From: Clostridiaceae bacterium
GTDB lineage: Bacteria; Bacillota; Clostridia; Lachnospirales; Lachnospiraceae
Reading direction: 5' to 3'
Assembly: GCA_902362725.1 (NCBI GenBank)
Contig: CABIXM010000012.1
Location: forward strand, 1 to 64,000
DNA length: 64,000 nt
Shown: piece by piece, positions 32,172 to 42,407 of the stretch
Numbering within the stretch: position 1 is the first letter of the stretch
How the letters are laid out: the number at the start of each line of letters is the position of its first letter
Position numbers and translations under genes: made by a program
The notes under the pieces: model-generated
What the model saw: the letters and a program-made list of their open reading frames with translations, nothing else
Told to the model about the DNA's origin: nothing
Database searches by the model: none

Positions 32172-33798
32172 TGAGATAAAAAAAGCAAATGCATGGTATA
32201 AGGGGCAGAAAAAAGGCGCGCGGGTGATGCTGGAACTTCTGACCGCAGTGGTAACCTGCTATCTGGTATTTCTTTTATGGCTGCTGCCACAGATGATGGC
32301 GACGGTTCCGATGGATACGAAATACTGGAAAGTGAAGATTCTGGCGGCGCTGGTGGCAGCAGTGCCGGTATATCTGGGATTGAAATGGTGTGTATACAAA
32401 AGTGCCGGACTGGAGCTGCGGGAGCGGAAGAGCCTGGCGGATCCGGGAAAAGAGAAGAAGTATCGGCTGTTCTGGTTCGCATTGGGAGCCGGTATTGTAT
32501 TTCTGGTGCTGATGGTGTACTATTACGTTTATTTCCCGGGATCTTTTGACTGGGACAATCTGGACCAGTGGTGGCAGATCCAAAATCATCAGTATGATAC
32601 CTGGCATCCGGTATTCCATACACTGATTATCGCGTTCTTTTCGAAGATTGTAAATCATTATGGTTTTGCGGTTTTCATGCAGCTATTGCTGTACAGCCTG
32701 GCCTGCGGCTATCTGATGTATACGCTGGCCAAATGGCGTTTCCCGGTATGGGGACTGGTTTTGACGGAGTTTTTCCTGGCTGCCAACCCGCAGACCCACC
32801 GGATTCTGTTGTTCATGTGGAAGGACAGCGCGTTGACGGTCTTTATGGTGCTGTTTGTCGTATACCTGATCAATATCTGGAAAACCAATGGAAACTGGTT
32901 GAAAAAAAAGAAAAATCTGGCCGTGTTTATCCTGGTACTGATTTCCATTTCCATGGTGCGGCACAACGGAATTCTGTATACGATTCCATTTCTGATTCTG
33001 GCTGTGCTGTTTTTCAAAGAAATTCGGAAGGAATGCCTAATTTCCCTGGTGATTATGCTGGCGGGTATGTGGGTTATTGAGCATCCGGTCTATGATCTGG
33101 TGGACGCCAGCCGGCCGGATCAGACCTATGTGGAAAGCGTGGGACTTCCCATGACGATTCTCTGCAATATTCACGAGTTCGCGCCGGAGAGCCTGAGTAC
33201 GGAGGCTGCGGATTTCCTGGCGGAAATCGGCCCGGATCGGCGCTGGAAGACTTATGAATATGGCAATTATAATTCCTTCAAGTTTCTGACCAATTCCAAT
33301 ACGGTGGTCAAGCAGACACCGCCGCTGGAATTTGCGAAGTTCACATTGGAGACCGTGAAGAATGCGCCGGGCCTGTCATTACAGGCCGTCTACGAGCTGA
33401 CCCGGATGGTCTGGGATGTGCGAGGCAGCAAGGAATGGCATACGGATCTGGAGTACCAGATTCGGGAAAATGACTGGGGCTTTGCCTATGTGGAGGACCG
33501 TGCGGAGTTGCGGACCGCGCTCAATGATTTTGACAACTGGATGATGGACAGTCCGCTGGATTACCTGTTTTCCTACAATGGAATCCATCTGCTGGTACTG
33601 ATTTTCTGTACCCTGTTTGTCTTTGCGCGAAAGGGAAAAGGCTGGAAAGCCATGACGCTGACTCTGCCGATTCTGGCCTATAGCTATGGTACGATGTTGC
33701 TGCTGTGTGGTCCGACCTATCGGTTCTTCCATTTTGACAGTGTGATCTTTGTGCCGCTGTGTCTGCTGCTGCTTAGCAGAACCGGCGAAGAATCATGA
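32164..33798 (+). CDS. Polytopic membrane protein, DUF6020-like (GT-C-like)
   Basis: 544 residues from ATG 32164; TTG 32158 is an alternative. About ten hydrophobic segments. The text FPGSFDWDNLDQWWQI after the second helix and NPQTHRILLFMWKDS are features of DUF6020-type proteins, which resemble lipid-linked GT-C glycosyltransferases in layout, with an acidic extracellular loop early on. No substrate can be given. Confidence 0.75.
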   Translation: MCNEIKKANAWYKGQKKGARVMLELLTAVVTCYLVFLLWLLPQMMATVPMDTKYWKVKILAALVAAVPVYLGLKWCVYKSAGLELRERKSLADPGKEKKYRLFWFALGAGIVFLVLMVYYYVYFPGSFDWDNLDQWWQIQNHQYDTWHPVFHTLIIAFFSKIVNHYGFAVFMQLLLYSLACGYLMYTLAKWRFPVWGLVLTEFFLAANPQTHRILLFMWKDSALTVFMVLFVVYLINIWKTNGNWLKKKKNLAVFILVLISISMVRHNGILYTIPFLILAVLFFKEIRKECLISLVIMLAGMWVIEHPVYDLVDASRPDQTYVESVGLPMTILCNIHEFAPESLSTEAADFLAEIGPDRRWKTYEYGNYNSFKFLTNSNTVVKQTPPLEFAKFTLETVKNAPGLSLQAVYELTRMVWDVRGSKEWHTDLEYQIRENDWGFAYVEDRAELRTALNDFDNWMMDSPLDYLFSYNGIHLLVLIFCTLFVFARKGKGWKAMTLTLPILAYSYGTMLLLCGPTYRFFHFDSVIFVPLCLLLLSRTGEES

Positions 33799-33804
33799 TG
33801 AAAA

Positions 33805-33969
33805 AGAATGTGCCATTGGCACATTCTCGCGCCGAGGCGCGGTTGCTTCAGCAACCATCTACCACTGCGCCGAGTGCGCATCTTTGCAAGCTCTGCTTGC
33901 TTTTATGTAATAGGGAATTCTATCGGAATTTCCTATTACATAAGAAAGAATCCTGCGAGGCAGGATTCT
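33805..33969. repeat. Array of seven consecutive short hairpins
   Basis: Hairpins at 33805-33827 (AGAATGTGCC arm), 33828-33841 (CGCGCC arm), 33841-33856 (GGTTGCT arm), 33866-33880 (TGCGC arm), 33886-33900 (GCAAGC arm), 33903-33943 (TTATGTAATAGG arm) and 33947-33969 (AGAATCCTGC arm). They follow each other with almost no spacing. No gene is seen here. Confidence 0.85.
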
Positions 33970-33984
33970 CCGCTAGAGTAAAAG

Positions 33985-34040
33985 AAAACACCCGCAGGAA
34001 ATCTGTGAATAACACAGCTTCCTGCGGGTGTTTTGTGTTT
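33985..34040. terminator. Bidirectional terminator
   Basis: 16-bp stem AAAACACCCGCAGGAA / TTCCTGCGGGTGTTTT between convergent genes, with A and T runs on both sides. Confidence 0.88.
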
Positions 34041-34048
34041 GAAAGGGT

Positions 34049-37000
34049 TTATTTCTGCTCTGCCTTCAGATGCTTATTCGCCGTAGACAGCATCAGCTTC
34101 AGTCGGTTCAGCTGGTTTACTTCACTTGCGCCGGGATCGTAGTCGATGGCTACCACATTGGAGGTGGGGTAGCGGCGGCGCAGCTCTTTGATAACGCCCT
34201 TGCCGACCACATGGTTGGGCAGACAACCGAAGGGCTGGGTGCAGACGATGTTTGGTACGTCCTCATGAATCAACTCCAGCATTTCCGCGGTCAGGAACCA
34301 GCCCTCGCCAGTCTGATTGCCCACGGATACGATATCGGAGGCCATGTCGGCCATCTTATCAATGTTGCCGGGCGCATGGAAGTGTACGCTCTCCTTAAAG
34401 GCCTTGGCAGCGGGCTTCCGGAGCCATTCCATGGCCTGGATACCGACCCGGGCGATGCGTGCGCTGGAGCGCTTCTTGCCCAGGTGATCGGCCTTGAACT
34501 CGCTGTTCTTGAAGCAGTACAGCAGGAAATCCATCAGATCCGGAACTACGGCCTCTGCGCCCTCCTGCTCCAGAAGTTCCACCAGATGGTTGTTGGCAGA
34601 CGGAGAGAACTTGACCAGAATCTCACCGACCACGCCGACCCGGGGCTTTTTCATATCCTCATGGATGGGCAGGCGGTCAAAATCCTTGATAATGCCGCGG
34701 CAGATCTGGACGAAGCGCTTGTGGCTTACGTGCTTCTGGGAGACGAAGTCCTGACAGATCTTCAGCCATTTCGCATGGAGACGGTCTGCGCTTCCCGCTT
34801 CCTTCTCGTAAGGACGCATCCGATACAGAACCCGCATGAAGATATCGCCGAAGACCAGTCCGTAGAGTCCCTTCACAGCCAGACCCGGCGTAATCTTAAA
34901 GCCGGGGTTGCTCTCCAGATTGCTAAGGTTCAGAGATACCACCGGAATCTGTTCCTGTCCGGCCTTGGCCAGAGCCCGTCGGATAAAGGAGATGTAGTTG
35001 GTGGCACGGCAGCCGCCGCCGGTCTGGGAGATGATGACGGCCAGCTTGTCGGTGTCGTATTTGCCGGAAAGTACGGCAGTCATAATCTGTCCTACCACCA
35101 CCAGGGAGGGATAGCAGGCGTCATTATTGACGTATTTCAGACCCATGTCGATGGCGGCTCGGTCGGAATCCGGCAGCACATCCAGCTTGTAGCCGGAAGC
35201 CCGGAAGGCAGGCTCGATGACGTCGAAATGAATCGGAGACATCTGGGGACACAGGATGGTGTATTCTTTCCGCATTTCCTCTGTGAAAACTACACGGTCG
35301 TAAGCAGAGGAAACCACGCTCCGGCATTCGCCCTTATTTTCGCGCACGCGGATGGCGGCGATGAGGGAACGGATACGGATGCGGGCAGCGCCCAGGTTAT
35401 TGACCTCGTCGATCTTCAGGCAGGTGTAGATCTTGCCGGAATTGGTCAGAATGTCGCTGACCTCGTCGGTGGTGACGGCGTCCAGACCGCAGCCGAAGGA
35501 ATTCAGCTGAATCAGATCCAAATCGTTCCGGGTCTTTACGAAGCTGGCAGCTGCGTACATCCGGGAATGGTACATCCACTGATCCATGACGAACAGGGGG
35601 CGTTCCACCGGGTGCAGGTGGCTGATGGAATCTTCAGTCAGCACCGCCAGACCATAGGAGTTGATCATTTCCGGAATACCGTGGTTGATCTCCGGATCCA
35701 CATGATAGGGACGGCCAGCCAGCACGATACCGCGGCGGCCGGTTTTCTGCATGTATTCCAGGGTCTCCTCGCCTTTGCGCATGATATCCTCACGGGTGCG
35801 CTCCATCTCAGCCCAGCCCTTCCTGGCGGCCTCGCGGATTTCGTTTTCGGAGATACCACAGTGCTTGGAAAATTCTGTCACCAGTCCATTTTCCAGAATC
35901 TGCTCATTTTCAAAGGAAAGGAACGGGTTGAAGAAATCAATGTCGCTGCCGGACAGCTCGTCCACATTATTCTTGATATTCTCCGCGTAGGAGGTGACAA
36001 TGGGGCAGTTGTAGTGGTTGCCCGCGTCCGGGAACTCAGTCCGTTCGTAGGGCACGCAGGGGTAGAAGATGAACTTCAGACCCTGACGGATGAGCCAGGT
36101 CACATGACCGTGGGCCAGCTTGGCCGGGTAGCACTCGGACTCGCTGGGGATGGACTCGATACCCAATTCATAAATCTTATGTGTGGAGGAAGGGGAGAGC
36201 ACTACCCTGTAGCCCAGCTCCGTAAAGAAGGTGAACCAGAAGGGATAGTTCTCATAGAAGTTCAGCACACGGGGGATACCCACGGTTCCGCGCTTTGCAG
36301 CCTCTTCGGACAGCGGCTCATAATCAAAGAGACGCTTATTCTTATATTCATACAGGTTCGGGATGTTGTCCTTATTCTTCTCTTTTCCGATACCACGCTC
36401 GCAGCGGTTGCCGGAGATATAGCGGCGGCCGCCGGAGAATTTGTTGATGGTCAGACGGCAGTGATTTGTACAGCCGTTGCACTTGGTCATGGAGGTGGAG
36501 AACTCCAGGTTGTTGATCTCGTCGATGGAGAGCATGGTGGTCTCCATGCCGTCCTCGTAGCGCTCCCTTGCGATGAGAGCCGCTCCGAAGGCGCCCATGA
36601 TACCGGCAATGTCGGGACGGACAGCCTCACAGCCTGCGATCTTCTCAAAGCTTCGGAGGACCGCGTCATTGTAGAAGGTACCGCCCTGTACCACGATATT
36701 TTTACCCAGTGCAGAGGCGTCGGACACTTTGATAACCTTAAAAAGGGCGTTCTTGATGACAGAGTAAGCCAGGCCTGCGGAGATATCAGATACCTCCGCA
36801 CCCTCCTTCTGGGCCTGCTTTACCTTGGAATTCATAAATACCGTACAGCGGGTTCCAAGGTCAATGGGGTGCTTGGCGAAAAGCGCCGCTTTTGCGAAAT
36901 CCTCCACGGTGTAGTTCAGGGATTTGGCAAAAGTCTCGATAAAGGAGCCGCAGCCGGAGGAACATGCCTCATTCAGCTGTACGCTGTCTACGGTGTGATT

Positions 37001-38302
37001 CTTGATGCGGATGCATTTCATATCCTGACCGCCGATGTCCAGGATACAGTCTACCTTCGGGTCGAAGAATTCAGCTGCATAGTAATGAGAAACTGTCTCC
37101 ACCTCGCCCTCGTCCAGCATCAGGGCAGCCTTGATCAGGGCCTCGCCGTAACCGGTGGAACAGGAGCGGGCGATGCGCGCATTTTTCGGAAGAAAGCGGT
37201 AGATGTCCTTAATGGCGCGGATAGTAGTCGCCAGAGGGTTGCCGTTGTTGCTGCTGTAGAAGGAGTAGAGCAGAGCTCCATCCTCGCCTACCAGCGCAGC
37301 CTTGGTGGTGGTGCTTCCGGCGTCGATGCCGAGGAAGCAGTTGCCCTCATAGGCTTGGAAATCGCCGCGCATGACCTCATGGCGGCTGTGGCGCTCCTGG
37401 AACTTGGCGTACTCATGCTCATTGGCAAAGAGCGGCTCCATACGGGCCACCTCGAAATCCAGTTGGATGTGGGCCTTCAGGCGCTCCTTCATTTCACCTA
37501 AGGAAGCAGAGACCTTCTGATCGCAGCTTAAGGCGGATCCCATGGCAGCGAACAGATGTGAATTCTCCGGAGCGATGATGTGCTCGTCGTCCAGGTTCAG
37601 GGTACGGATAAAGGCAGCCTTTAGTTCAGACAGGAAATGAAGCGGACCACCCAGAAACGCCACGTGCCCACGGATGGGTTTTCCACAGGCCAGGCCGCTG
37701 ATGGTCTGATTGACCACTGCCTGGAAAATGGATGCAGCCAGGTCTTCCTTGGTAGCGCCGTCGTTGATCAGCGGCTGAATATCGGACTTGGCAAAAACGC
37801 CGCAGCGGGCCGCGATGGTATAAAGGGAATGATAATTCTTTGCGTACTCATTGAGGCCGGTGGCGTCTGTTTGAAGCAGGGAAGCCATCTGGTCGATAAA
37901 AGAGCCGGTACCGCCGGCACAGATGCCGTTCATACGCTGCTCCACATTGCCGCCTTCAAAATAAATGATTTTCGCGTCCTCACCGCCAAGCTCTATCGCC
38001 ACGTCAGTCTGGGGCGCGGTCTGCTCCAGGGCGGTAGCTACAGCCACCACTTCCTGCACAAAAGGAACGCCCAGATGGTTCGCCAGGGTCAGTCCGCCGG
38101 AGCCGGTGATGGCCGGATAGACAGTCAGATCGCCAAGCTGACCCTCTGCTTTTTCAAGAAGTGAAGCCAGAGTTTCCTGAATATTGGCAAAATGACGCTC
38201 ATAATCAGAGAAGAGAAGTTCATGCTTCTCGTTTAATATTGCAACTTTTACAGTCGTGGAACCGATATCGATTCCCAGTGTGTAGTTAGATAAATGATTC
38301 AT
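34049..38302 (-). CDS. Large 2-hydroxyacyl-CoA dehydratase activator-like protein
   Basis: 1417 residues. Two ASKHA ATPase domains: [13 protein letters not shown] at residue 10 with CAGGTGSF, and [13 protein letters not shown] at about residue 327 with CSSGCGSF. These resemble the HgdC/BcrA activators whose Cys residues hold a shared [4Fe-4S] cluster. Then a Cys motif (KCNGCTNHC, about residue 618) and a C-terminal half like DUF2229 and the dehydratase subunit. Such fused giants are common in Clostridia; the electron acceptor is unknown. A strong terminator follows. Transcribed alone. Confidence 0.88.
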   Translation of the reverse strand: MNHLSNYTLGIDIGSTTVKVAILNEKHELLFSDYERHFANIQETLASLLEKAEGQLGDLTVYPAITGSGGLTLANHLGVPFVQEVVAVATALEQTAPQTDVAIELGGEDAKIIYFEGGNVEQRMNGICAGGTGSFIDQMASLLQTDATGLNEYAKNYHSLYTIAARCGVFAKSDIQPLINDGATKEDLAASIFQAVVNQTISGLACGKPIRGHVAFLGGPLHFLSELKAAFIRTLNLDDEHIIAPENSHLFAAMGSALSCDQKVSASLGEMKERLKAHIQLDFEVARMEPLFANEHEYAKFQERHSRHEVMRGDFQAYEGNCFLGIDAGSTTTKAALVGEDGALLYSFYSSNNGNPLATTIRAIKDIYRFLPKNARIARSCSTGYGEALIKAALMLDEGEVETVSHYYAAEFFDPKVDCILDIGGQDMKCIRIKNHTVDSVQLNEACSSGCGSFIETFAKSLNYTVEDFAKAALFAKHPIDLGTRCTVFMNSKVKQAQKEGAEVSDISAGLAYSVIKNALFKVIKVSDASALGKNIVVQGGTFYNDAVLRSFEKIAGCEAVRPDIAGIMGAFGAALIARERYEDGMETTMLSIDEINNLEFSTSMTKCNGCTNHCRLTINKFSGGRRYISGNRCERGIGKEKNKDNIPNLYEYKNKRLFDYEPLSEEAAKRGTVGIPRVLNFYENYPFWFTFFTELGYRVVLSPSSTHKIYELGIESIPSESECYPAKLAHGHVTWLIRQGLKFIFYPCVPYERTEFPDAGNHYNCPIVTSYAENIKNNVDELSGSDIDFFNPFLSFENEQILENGLVTEFSKHCGISENEIREAARKGWAEMERTREDIMRKGEETLEYMQKTGRRGIVLAGRPYHVDPEINHGIPEMINSYGLAVLTEDSISHLHPVERPLFVMDQWMYHSRMYAAASFVKTRNDLDLIQLNSFGCGLDAVTTDEVSDILTNSGKIYTCLKIDEVNNLGAARIRIRSLIAAIRVRENKGECRSVVSSAYDRVVFTEEMRKEYTILCPQMSPIHFDVIEPAFRASGYKLDVLPDSDRAAIDMGLKYVNNDACYPSLVVVGQIMTAVLSGKYDTDKLAVIISQTGGGCRATNYISFIRRALAKAGQEQIPVVSLNLSNLESNPGFKITPGLAVKGLYGLVFGDIFMRVLYRMRPYEKEAGSADRLHAKWLKICQDFVSQKHVSHKRFVQICRGIIKDFDRLPIHEDMKKPRVGVVGEILVKFSPSANNHLVELLEQEGAEAVVPDLMDFLLYCFKNSEFKADHLGKKRSSARIARVGIQAMEWLRKPAAKAFKESVHFHAPGNIDKMADMASDIVSVGNQTGEGWFLTAEMLELIHEDVPNIVCTQPFGCLPNHVVGKGVIKELRRRYPTSNVVAIDYDPGASEVNQLNRLKLMLSTANKHLKAEQK

Positions 38303-38521
38303 AAAAATACAGGCGAAATACTCCGCCCCCCTCCTTTTCTAAATGACAGCAAAAGGTTTCTTTGACACTAACGTACATTATACGACACAAAATTTTTGAA
38401 ATCAAATAAAAAAAATATAAACAATTTATGGAAAGTTTAACAAAAAGGCGCAGAGGTAACAGGATTTTCCAGATTGCATACAGTAAATGTATATAAATAG
38501 GAAGAAAAGGAACCGGATTTT
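38303..38521. other. Divergent promoter region
   Basis: 219 AT-rich bases between the activator gene (leftward) and the LysM gene (rightward). RBS-like GGAGGGGGG reads leftward at about 38323-38331. Nothing else seen. Confidence 0.5.
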
Positions 38522-38716
38522 ATGGAAAAATGCATGGGATTTCTGCATACGGTCGAAAAAGGGGATACGCTCTATGCCTTAAGCCGCCGTTACCGGGTGC
38601 CTCTGTGGGCGCTTCTTTACGCCAATCCCTATATCAATGTCTACAACCTGCAGGTGGGAGACGAGGTGTGCATCCCGCTGCGCCGACGTCCCCGCGTGTT
38701 CCCACCGTCGGAATAG
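38522..38716 (+). CDS. Single LysM-domain protein
   Basis: 64 residues. Almost the whole protein is one LysM repeat: HTVEKGDTLYALSRRYRVPL, then NPYINVYNLQVGDEVCIP. No signal peptide, so it may act inside the cell, for example on spore wall material in the mother cell; this is inference. Similar short LysM proteins are found in sporulating Clostridia. Confidence 0.8.
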   Translation: MEKCMGFLHTVEKGDTLYALSRRYRVPLWALLYANPYINVYNLQVGDEVCIPLRRRPRVFPPSE

Positions 38717-38753
38717 AAGAAAAGCTGAAAAATGGTTTGCCAGCAGGCCTTTG

Positions 38754-38782
38754 TTGACAAAACAGGGCTTCCCGCCTATAAT
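38754..38782 (+). promoter_or_regulatory. Consensus promoter of the rhomboid-like gene
   Basis: TTGACA (38754-38759), 17 bases, TATAAT (38777-38782), both perfect. Confidence 0.85.
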
Positions 38783-38799
38783 AAAATTATCTGAAAATG

Positions 38800-38841
38800 T
38801 TTCCGGGATTCGTGGAAATATGCTTTTCCACGGCCCGGAAA
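38800..38841 (+). promoter_or_regulatory. Leader hairpin
   Basis: Two stacked stems: TTTCCGGG / CCCGGAAA outside and CGTGGAAA / TTTCCACG inside, with a 6-base loop. It lies in the 5' leader, about 45 bases before the ATG, with no T run. It may stabilise or control the mRNA. Confidence 0.55.
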
Positions 38842-38887
38842 TCTTGTATCACAGACATTTTTTATAGGAAAGGATGACTTATTTTTT

Positions 38888-39769
38888 ATGAACTGGATAG
38901 ACAAGCTGGAGAAAAAGTTCGGCCGTTACGCGATTCACAACCTGATGTACTATGTGATTATTCTGTACGCGCTGGGGTATGTGATCAATGTGGTGGCGCC
39001 CGATTTCTATACCGGATACCTGTCTCTCGATCCGACGGCTATTCTGCACGGTCAGATCTGGAGAATTGTGACCTTCATCATTTATCCGCCCTCCACAGGA
39101 CTGTTTTTCTTCCTGATCAGCATGTACCTGTATTATTCCATCGGAAGAGTGCTGGAGATGCAGTGGGGAGCCTTCCGTTTCAATCTATATCTGTTGACCG
39201 GTATGCTGCTTCATGTGGTGGCGGCCTTCTTAAGCTGCTATGTATTCGGCGCGAATATCGGCCCCATGTTCGGCACCTATTATCTGAACTATTCGCTGTT
39301 TTTCGCCTTCGCAGCCACCTATCCGAACATGCAGTTCCTGCTGTTCTTCATCATTCCGATTAAGGCGAAATGGCTGGGTATTATCAATGCCATTTATTTT
39401 GGCGTGACGATTGTGGCCGGATTCGCGGCGCCGTACCTCTCTTATAATACGATTCTGACGCTGATTCAGGCGGGCATTGTGCCTCATCCGGCCTATGCGG
39501 TGATGGCGCTGGTGTCCTTGGGCAACTTCCTGATTTTCTTCTTCGGTATGCGGAATGTAAAGCGCTATTCGCCGAAGGAGATACATCGGAGAAAGGTCTA
39601 CAGCCGGAGCGTGCAGCAGGGTGAGAAGCGGGCCAGTATTCATAAATGCGCGGTTTGTGGCCGGACTGAGAAGGATGGGGACGATCTGGTATTCCGTTAT
39701 TGCTCCAAGTGCAACGGTAATTATGAGTACTGTCAGGATCATCTGTTTACGCACGAGCATGTGAAATAA
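38888..39769 (+). CDS. Rhomboid-like membrane protein with zinc-ribbon tail
   Basis: 293 residues. About six membrane helices, then a cytoplasmic tail with CAVCGRTEKDGDDL and CSKCNGNYEYCQDHLFTH, a likely zinc site. Helix order and the pattern ILHGQIWRIVTFIIYP resemble rhomboid and derlin-like proteins. The catalytic GxSG and its His partner are not visible (GPMFGTYYLNYSLFF lies in the expected place), so it is probably a rhomboid pseudoprotease. Function unknown. Confidence 0.75.
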   Translation: MNWIDKLEKKFGRYAIHNLMYYVIILYALGYVINVVAPDFYTGYLSLDPTAILHGQIWRIVTFIIYPPSTGLFFFLISMYLYYSIGRVLEMQWGAFRFNLYLLTGMLLHVVAAFLSCYVFGANIGPMFGTYYLNYSLFFAFAATYPNMQFLLFFIIPIKAKWLGIINAIYFGVTIVAGFAAPYLSYNTILTLIQAGIVPHPAYAVMALVSLGNFLIFFFGMRNVKRYSPKEIHRRKVYSRSVQQGEKRASIHKCAVCGRTEKDGDDLVFRYCSKCNGNYEYCQDHLFTHEHVK

Positions 39770-39862
39770 GGTTTTGGGAGAAAGCTTTTCATACAAAGTG
39801 TATGATGGTGATATTTTTGCAGGAATGTTATTATTTTAACAAATAGAAAAGGAGGCTTTTAC

Positions 39863-40651
39863 ATGAACACACCTGCGGAAATTGCGAAAAATTATGTGGG
39901 AATCGGAAAAGGAAAGGTGAACACTCCGCCATTGAAGCTATTTATCCTCGGCATCATGGCCGGTATCTTCATCGGCATCGGATCGATTGCCTATGAGATG
40001 GCTACAGCGACCATCGGAGGGGCTCTGGGCAAGCTGGTGGGAGCCTGTATGTTCCCGGCGGGACTGGCGCTCGTACTGATTGCGGGAAGCGAGCTTTTTA
40101 CCGGAAACTGTCTTCTGGTGATTCCACTGTTGGAGGGAGAAGTGAAGTTCTCCGGCGTCCTGAAAAACTGGGTCTGCGTGTATCTGGGCAACTTTGCCGG
40201 TTCTACCATTCTGGCGTTTCTGGTTGCTTTCGGACACAGCCCGTCATTGCTGGACAAGGGGCTTCTGGATGTAATTATGTCCGTAGCGGCAGGCAAGGTG
40301 GCGCTGACCTTTGGAGACGCGGTATTCCGTGGCATCGTCTGCAATATGATGGTATGTCTGGCTGTCTGGATGTCCTTCGCGGGCAAGACCGTAACCAGCA
40401 AGATGGCGGGACTTTATTTCCCGATTATGATCTTCGTGCTGGGCGGTTTCGAGCATAGTATCGCGAACATGTACTATCTGATGGTCGGTATCTTCAGCAA
40501 TTCCATCTACGGCGTAGGCAATGCGGCGGTGAACCTGGGAGCGGCACTGGCGAAGAATCTGCTGCCGGTGACTCTGGGCAACCTGATCGGCGGCGCGGCC
40601 ATCGGCATCATCTACTGGTACCTGTATTTAAAGGGAGCAAAAAAAGACTAA
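39863..40651 (+). CDS. Formate/nitrite transporter family protein
   Basis: 262 residues, six helices. ASELFTGN-like GSELFTGNCLLV and the repeated half NMMVCLAVWMS are family signatures of FocA/NirC channels. It would carry formate or a related small anion through the membrane. RBS AAAGGAGG upstream. Twenty bases before galM. Confidence 0.92.
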   Translation: MNTPAEIAKNYVGIGKGKVNTPPLKLFILGIMAGIFIGIGSIAYEMATATIGGALGKLVGACMFPAGLALVLIAGSELFTGNCLLVIPLLEGEVKFSGVLKNWVCVYLGNFAGSTILAFLVAFGHSPSLLDKGLLDVIMSVAAGKVALTFGDAVFRGIVCNMMVCLAVWMSFAGKTVTSKMAGLYFPIMIFVLGGFEHSIANMYYLMVGIFSNSIYGVGNAAVNLGAALAKNLLPVTLGNLIGGAAIGIIYWYLYLKGAKKD

Positions 40652-40671
40652 GAAGTGAAAAGGGGTAAAGC

Positions 40672-41721
40672 ATGAGTATTCGGGTAGAAGCGTTCGGGAC
40701 CACAAAGGACGGACAGCAGGTAAAGAAATACATATTGGAAAATGGGAAAGGCATGAAGGCTGTCGTGCTGAATCTGGGCGCGGGACTGGCGGAACTCTGG
40801 GTTCCGGATCAGGACGGCGCGCTCCGGGATGTGGTCTGGGGTTATGAAAAAGCAGAAGATTATGAGGTCAACGGGCCGGATTTCGGAGCCATCGTAGGGC
40901 GGAACGCCAACCGAATCGGCGGCGCGGTCATTACCATTGCGGGGAAGGATTACACGCTGGCGAAAAATAACGGCGAGAACAACCTGCACAGCGGGCCGGA
41001 CATGTATTTCACCAGAATGTGGAAAGGCATCGTTGCTGATGACAATAAGGTAGAGTTTTCTCTGCACAGTCCCGACGGTGATCAGGGATATCCGGGCAAT
41101 GCGGATATCACCGTATCCTACACTCTGACGGATGACGGCGAGCTGCAGATCGCATACCAGGGGAAAGCGGATCAGGACACCATCTTCAATCTTACCAATC
41201 ATTCTTACTTCAATCTGGACGGGCAGGAGTCCGATTCGGTGCTGGAGCAGAAGGTGTGGCTGGACGCAGACGCATTTACACCGGGCGACGCAGGGCTGAT
41301 TCCCACCGGAGAGATTCGGGATGTGACGGGAACCCCTATGGATTTCCGGACGGAGCATATGATCGGCGAGCGTATTGATGCGGACTACGAGCCTCTGAAG
41401 CAGGCCGGCGGTTACGACCACAACTATGTGCTGAAGAACGAAGGAAAGTACGCACTGTGCGGAAAACTCATTTCCCAGAAGAGTGGTATCTGCATGGAGG
41501 TCTCCACGGATCTGCCGGGTATCCAGCTTTATTCTGCCAACTTTCTGGAGAATGAGAAGGGCGGCAAGGAAGGACGTACCTATGGAAGACGCAGCGCCAT
41601 CTGTTTTGAGTCCCAGTACTTCCCGGACGCCTGCCATCATGAGAATTTTCAGAGTCCCATCGTAAAGGCGGGAGAGGTATACCGGACGAAGACCGGATAT
41701 AAGTTTACTGTCACAAAATAG
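40672..41721 (+). CDS. galM: Aldose 1-epimerase
   Basis: 349 residues. Active-site residues visible in GENNLHSGP, NLTNHSYFNL (catalytic His) and GYDHNYVL; the glutamate base lies in CFESQYFPDA. It interconverts alpha and beta anomers of galactose or glucose. No gal operon is beside it. Confidence 0.93.
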   Translation: MSIRVEAFGTTKDGQQVKKYILENGKGMKAVVLNLGAGLAELWVPDQDGALRDVVWGYEKAEDYEVNGPDFGAIVGRNANRIGGAVITIAGKDYTLAKNNGENNLHSGPDMYFTRMWKGIVADDNKVEFSLHSPDGDQGYPGNADITVSYTLTDDGELQIAYQGKADQDTIFNLTNHSYFNLDGQESDSVLEQKVWLDADAFTPGDAGLIPTGEIRDVTGTPMDFRTEHMIGERIDADYEPLKQAGGYDHNYVLKNEGKYALCGKLISQKSGICMEVSTDLPGIQLYSANFLENEKGGKEGRTYGRRSAICFESQYFPDACHHENFQSPIVKAGEVYRTKTGYKFTVTK

Positions 41722-41742
41722 CATAAAAAATGAAAAGCGCAG

Positions 41743-41774
41743 GGATCGCGGACGGTTGGTTCGCGGTCCTTTTT
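41743..41774 (+). terminator. Intrinsic terminator after galM
   Basis: Stem GGATCGCG / CGCGGTCC with a T run (TTTTT) after it. Confidence 0.8.
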
Positions 41775-41885
41775 CTGTTACAGAGTATTCGTAAGGGGCT
41801 GACGGTGACAGGTTTTATAGGTAAAATTTTCCAGCACGTTCCGAAAACGGAGTTGGAAGTAATGGCTCGGAAAACAAAAATGTCC

Positions 41886-41936
41886 TTGACATTGAAAGAA
41901 GAATGGTTTACTATGTGAACTGTTCATTTTGTGAAC
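41886..41936 (+). promoter_or_regulatory. Promoter and putative MarR operator
   Basis: TTGACA (41886-41891), 17 bases, TACTAT (41909-41914). Directly after it is GTGAACTGTTCAT (41915-41927) and a further GTGAAC at 41931, a dyad-like site over the transcription start. Autorepression is likely. Confidence 0.65.
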
Positions 41937-41966
41937 AAAATACGATGCAGGAGGGTGGAACCTCAG

Positions 41967-42407
41967 ATGGAAGCTACCAGAGAAGAGGTCTTAAAGGGCT
42001 GGCTGAAATTGTCGCTGGCGATCAACAATGAACGGATGGTGTCCGGACTGCCCTACAATGAGTTCCTGATCTGCGGAATTCTGTATCGGAATCAGAAGAG
42101 CGACGCGCCCCGGGAGCTGACAGCTACGGATCTGTGCAGCGCGACGAAGATTCTGAAATCCCAGATGAACCGGATTCTGAACAGCCTGGAGAAAAAGGAA
42201 CTGATTACGCGTACCCGCTCAGACCGGGATAAGCGGCAGATCTATGTGACCTTCCGGATGGAACAGGCGGAAATCTATGAACGGGAGCATGAGCGGATTT
42301 TGCACTTTGTGGACGAGCTGATGAACCGGATTGGCTGGGAGCGCTCAGAGAAAATCGTGAAGCTCTTCGACCTGATTGCAGATATGGCAGACGAGGTAAT
42401 TGGATGA
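41967..42407 (+). CDS. MarR-family regulator
   Basis: 146 residues from ATG 41967 behind GGAGGG; the earlier start at 41931 is inside the operator and rejected. Winged helix with recognition region LTATDLCSATKILKSQMNRI and wing RTRSDRDKRQIYV. It overlaps the DegV gene by 4 bases, so both are one operon. Ligand unknown. Confidence 0.9.
   Translation: MEATREEVLKGWLKLSLAINNERMVSGLPYNEFLICGILYRNQKSDAPRELTATDLCSATKILKSQMNRILNSLEKKELITRTRSDRDKRQIYVTFRMEQAEIYEREHERILHFVDELMNRIGWERSEKIVKLFDLIADMADEVIG

Noticed and set aside
33795..34142. 115-codon frame through the hairpin array
   Set aside because: It runs over seven hairpins and the terminator and has no RBS or protein-like composition.
34070..37501. 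1143-codon open frame on the plus strand
   Set aside because: It is the exact antisense of the activator gene, which has clear ASKHA and Cys motifs. GC-rich third codon positions keep the opposite frame open. No family text was seen in it.
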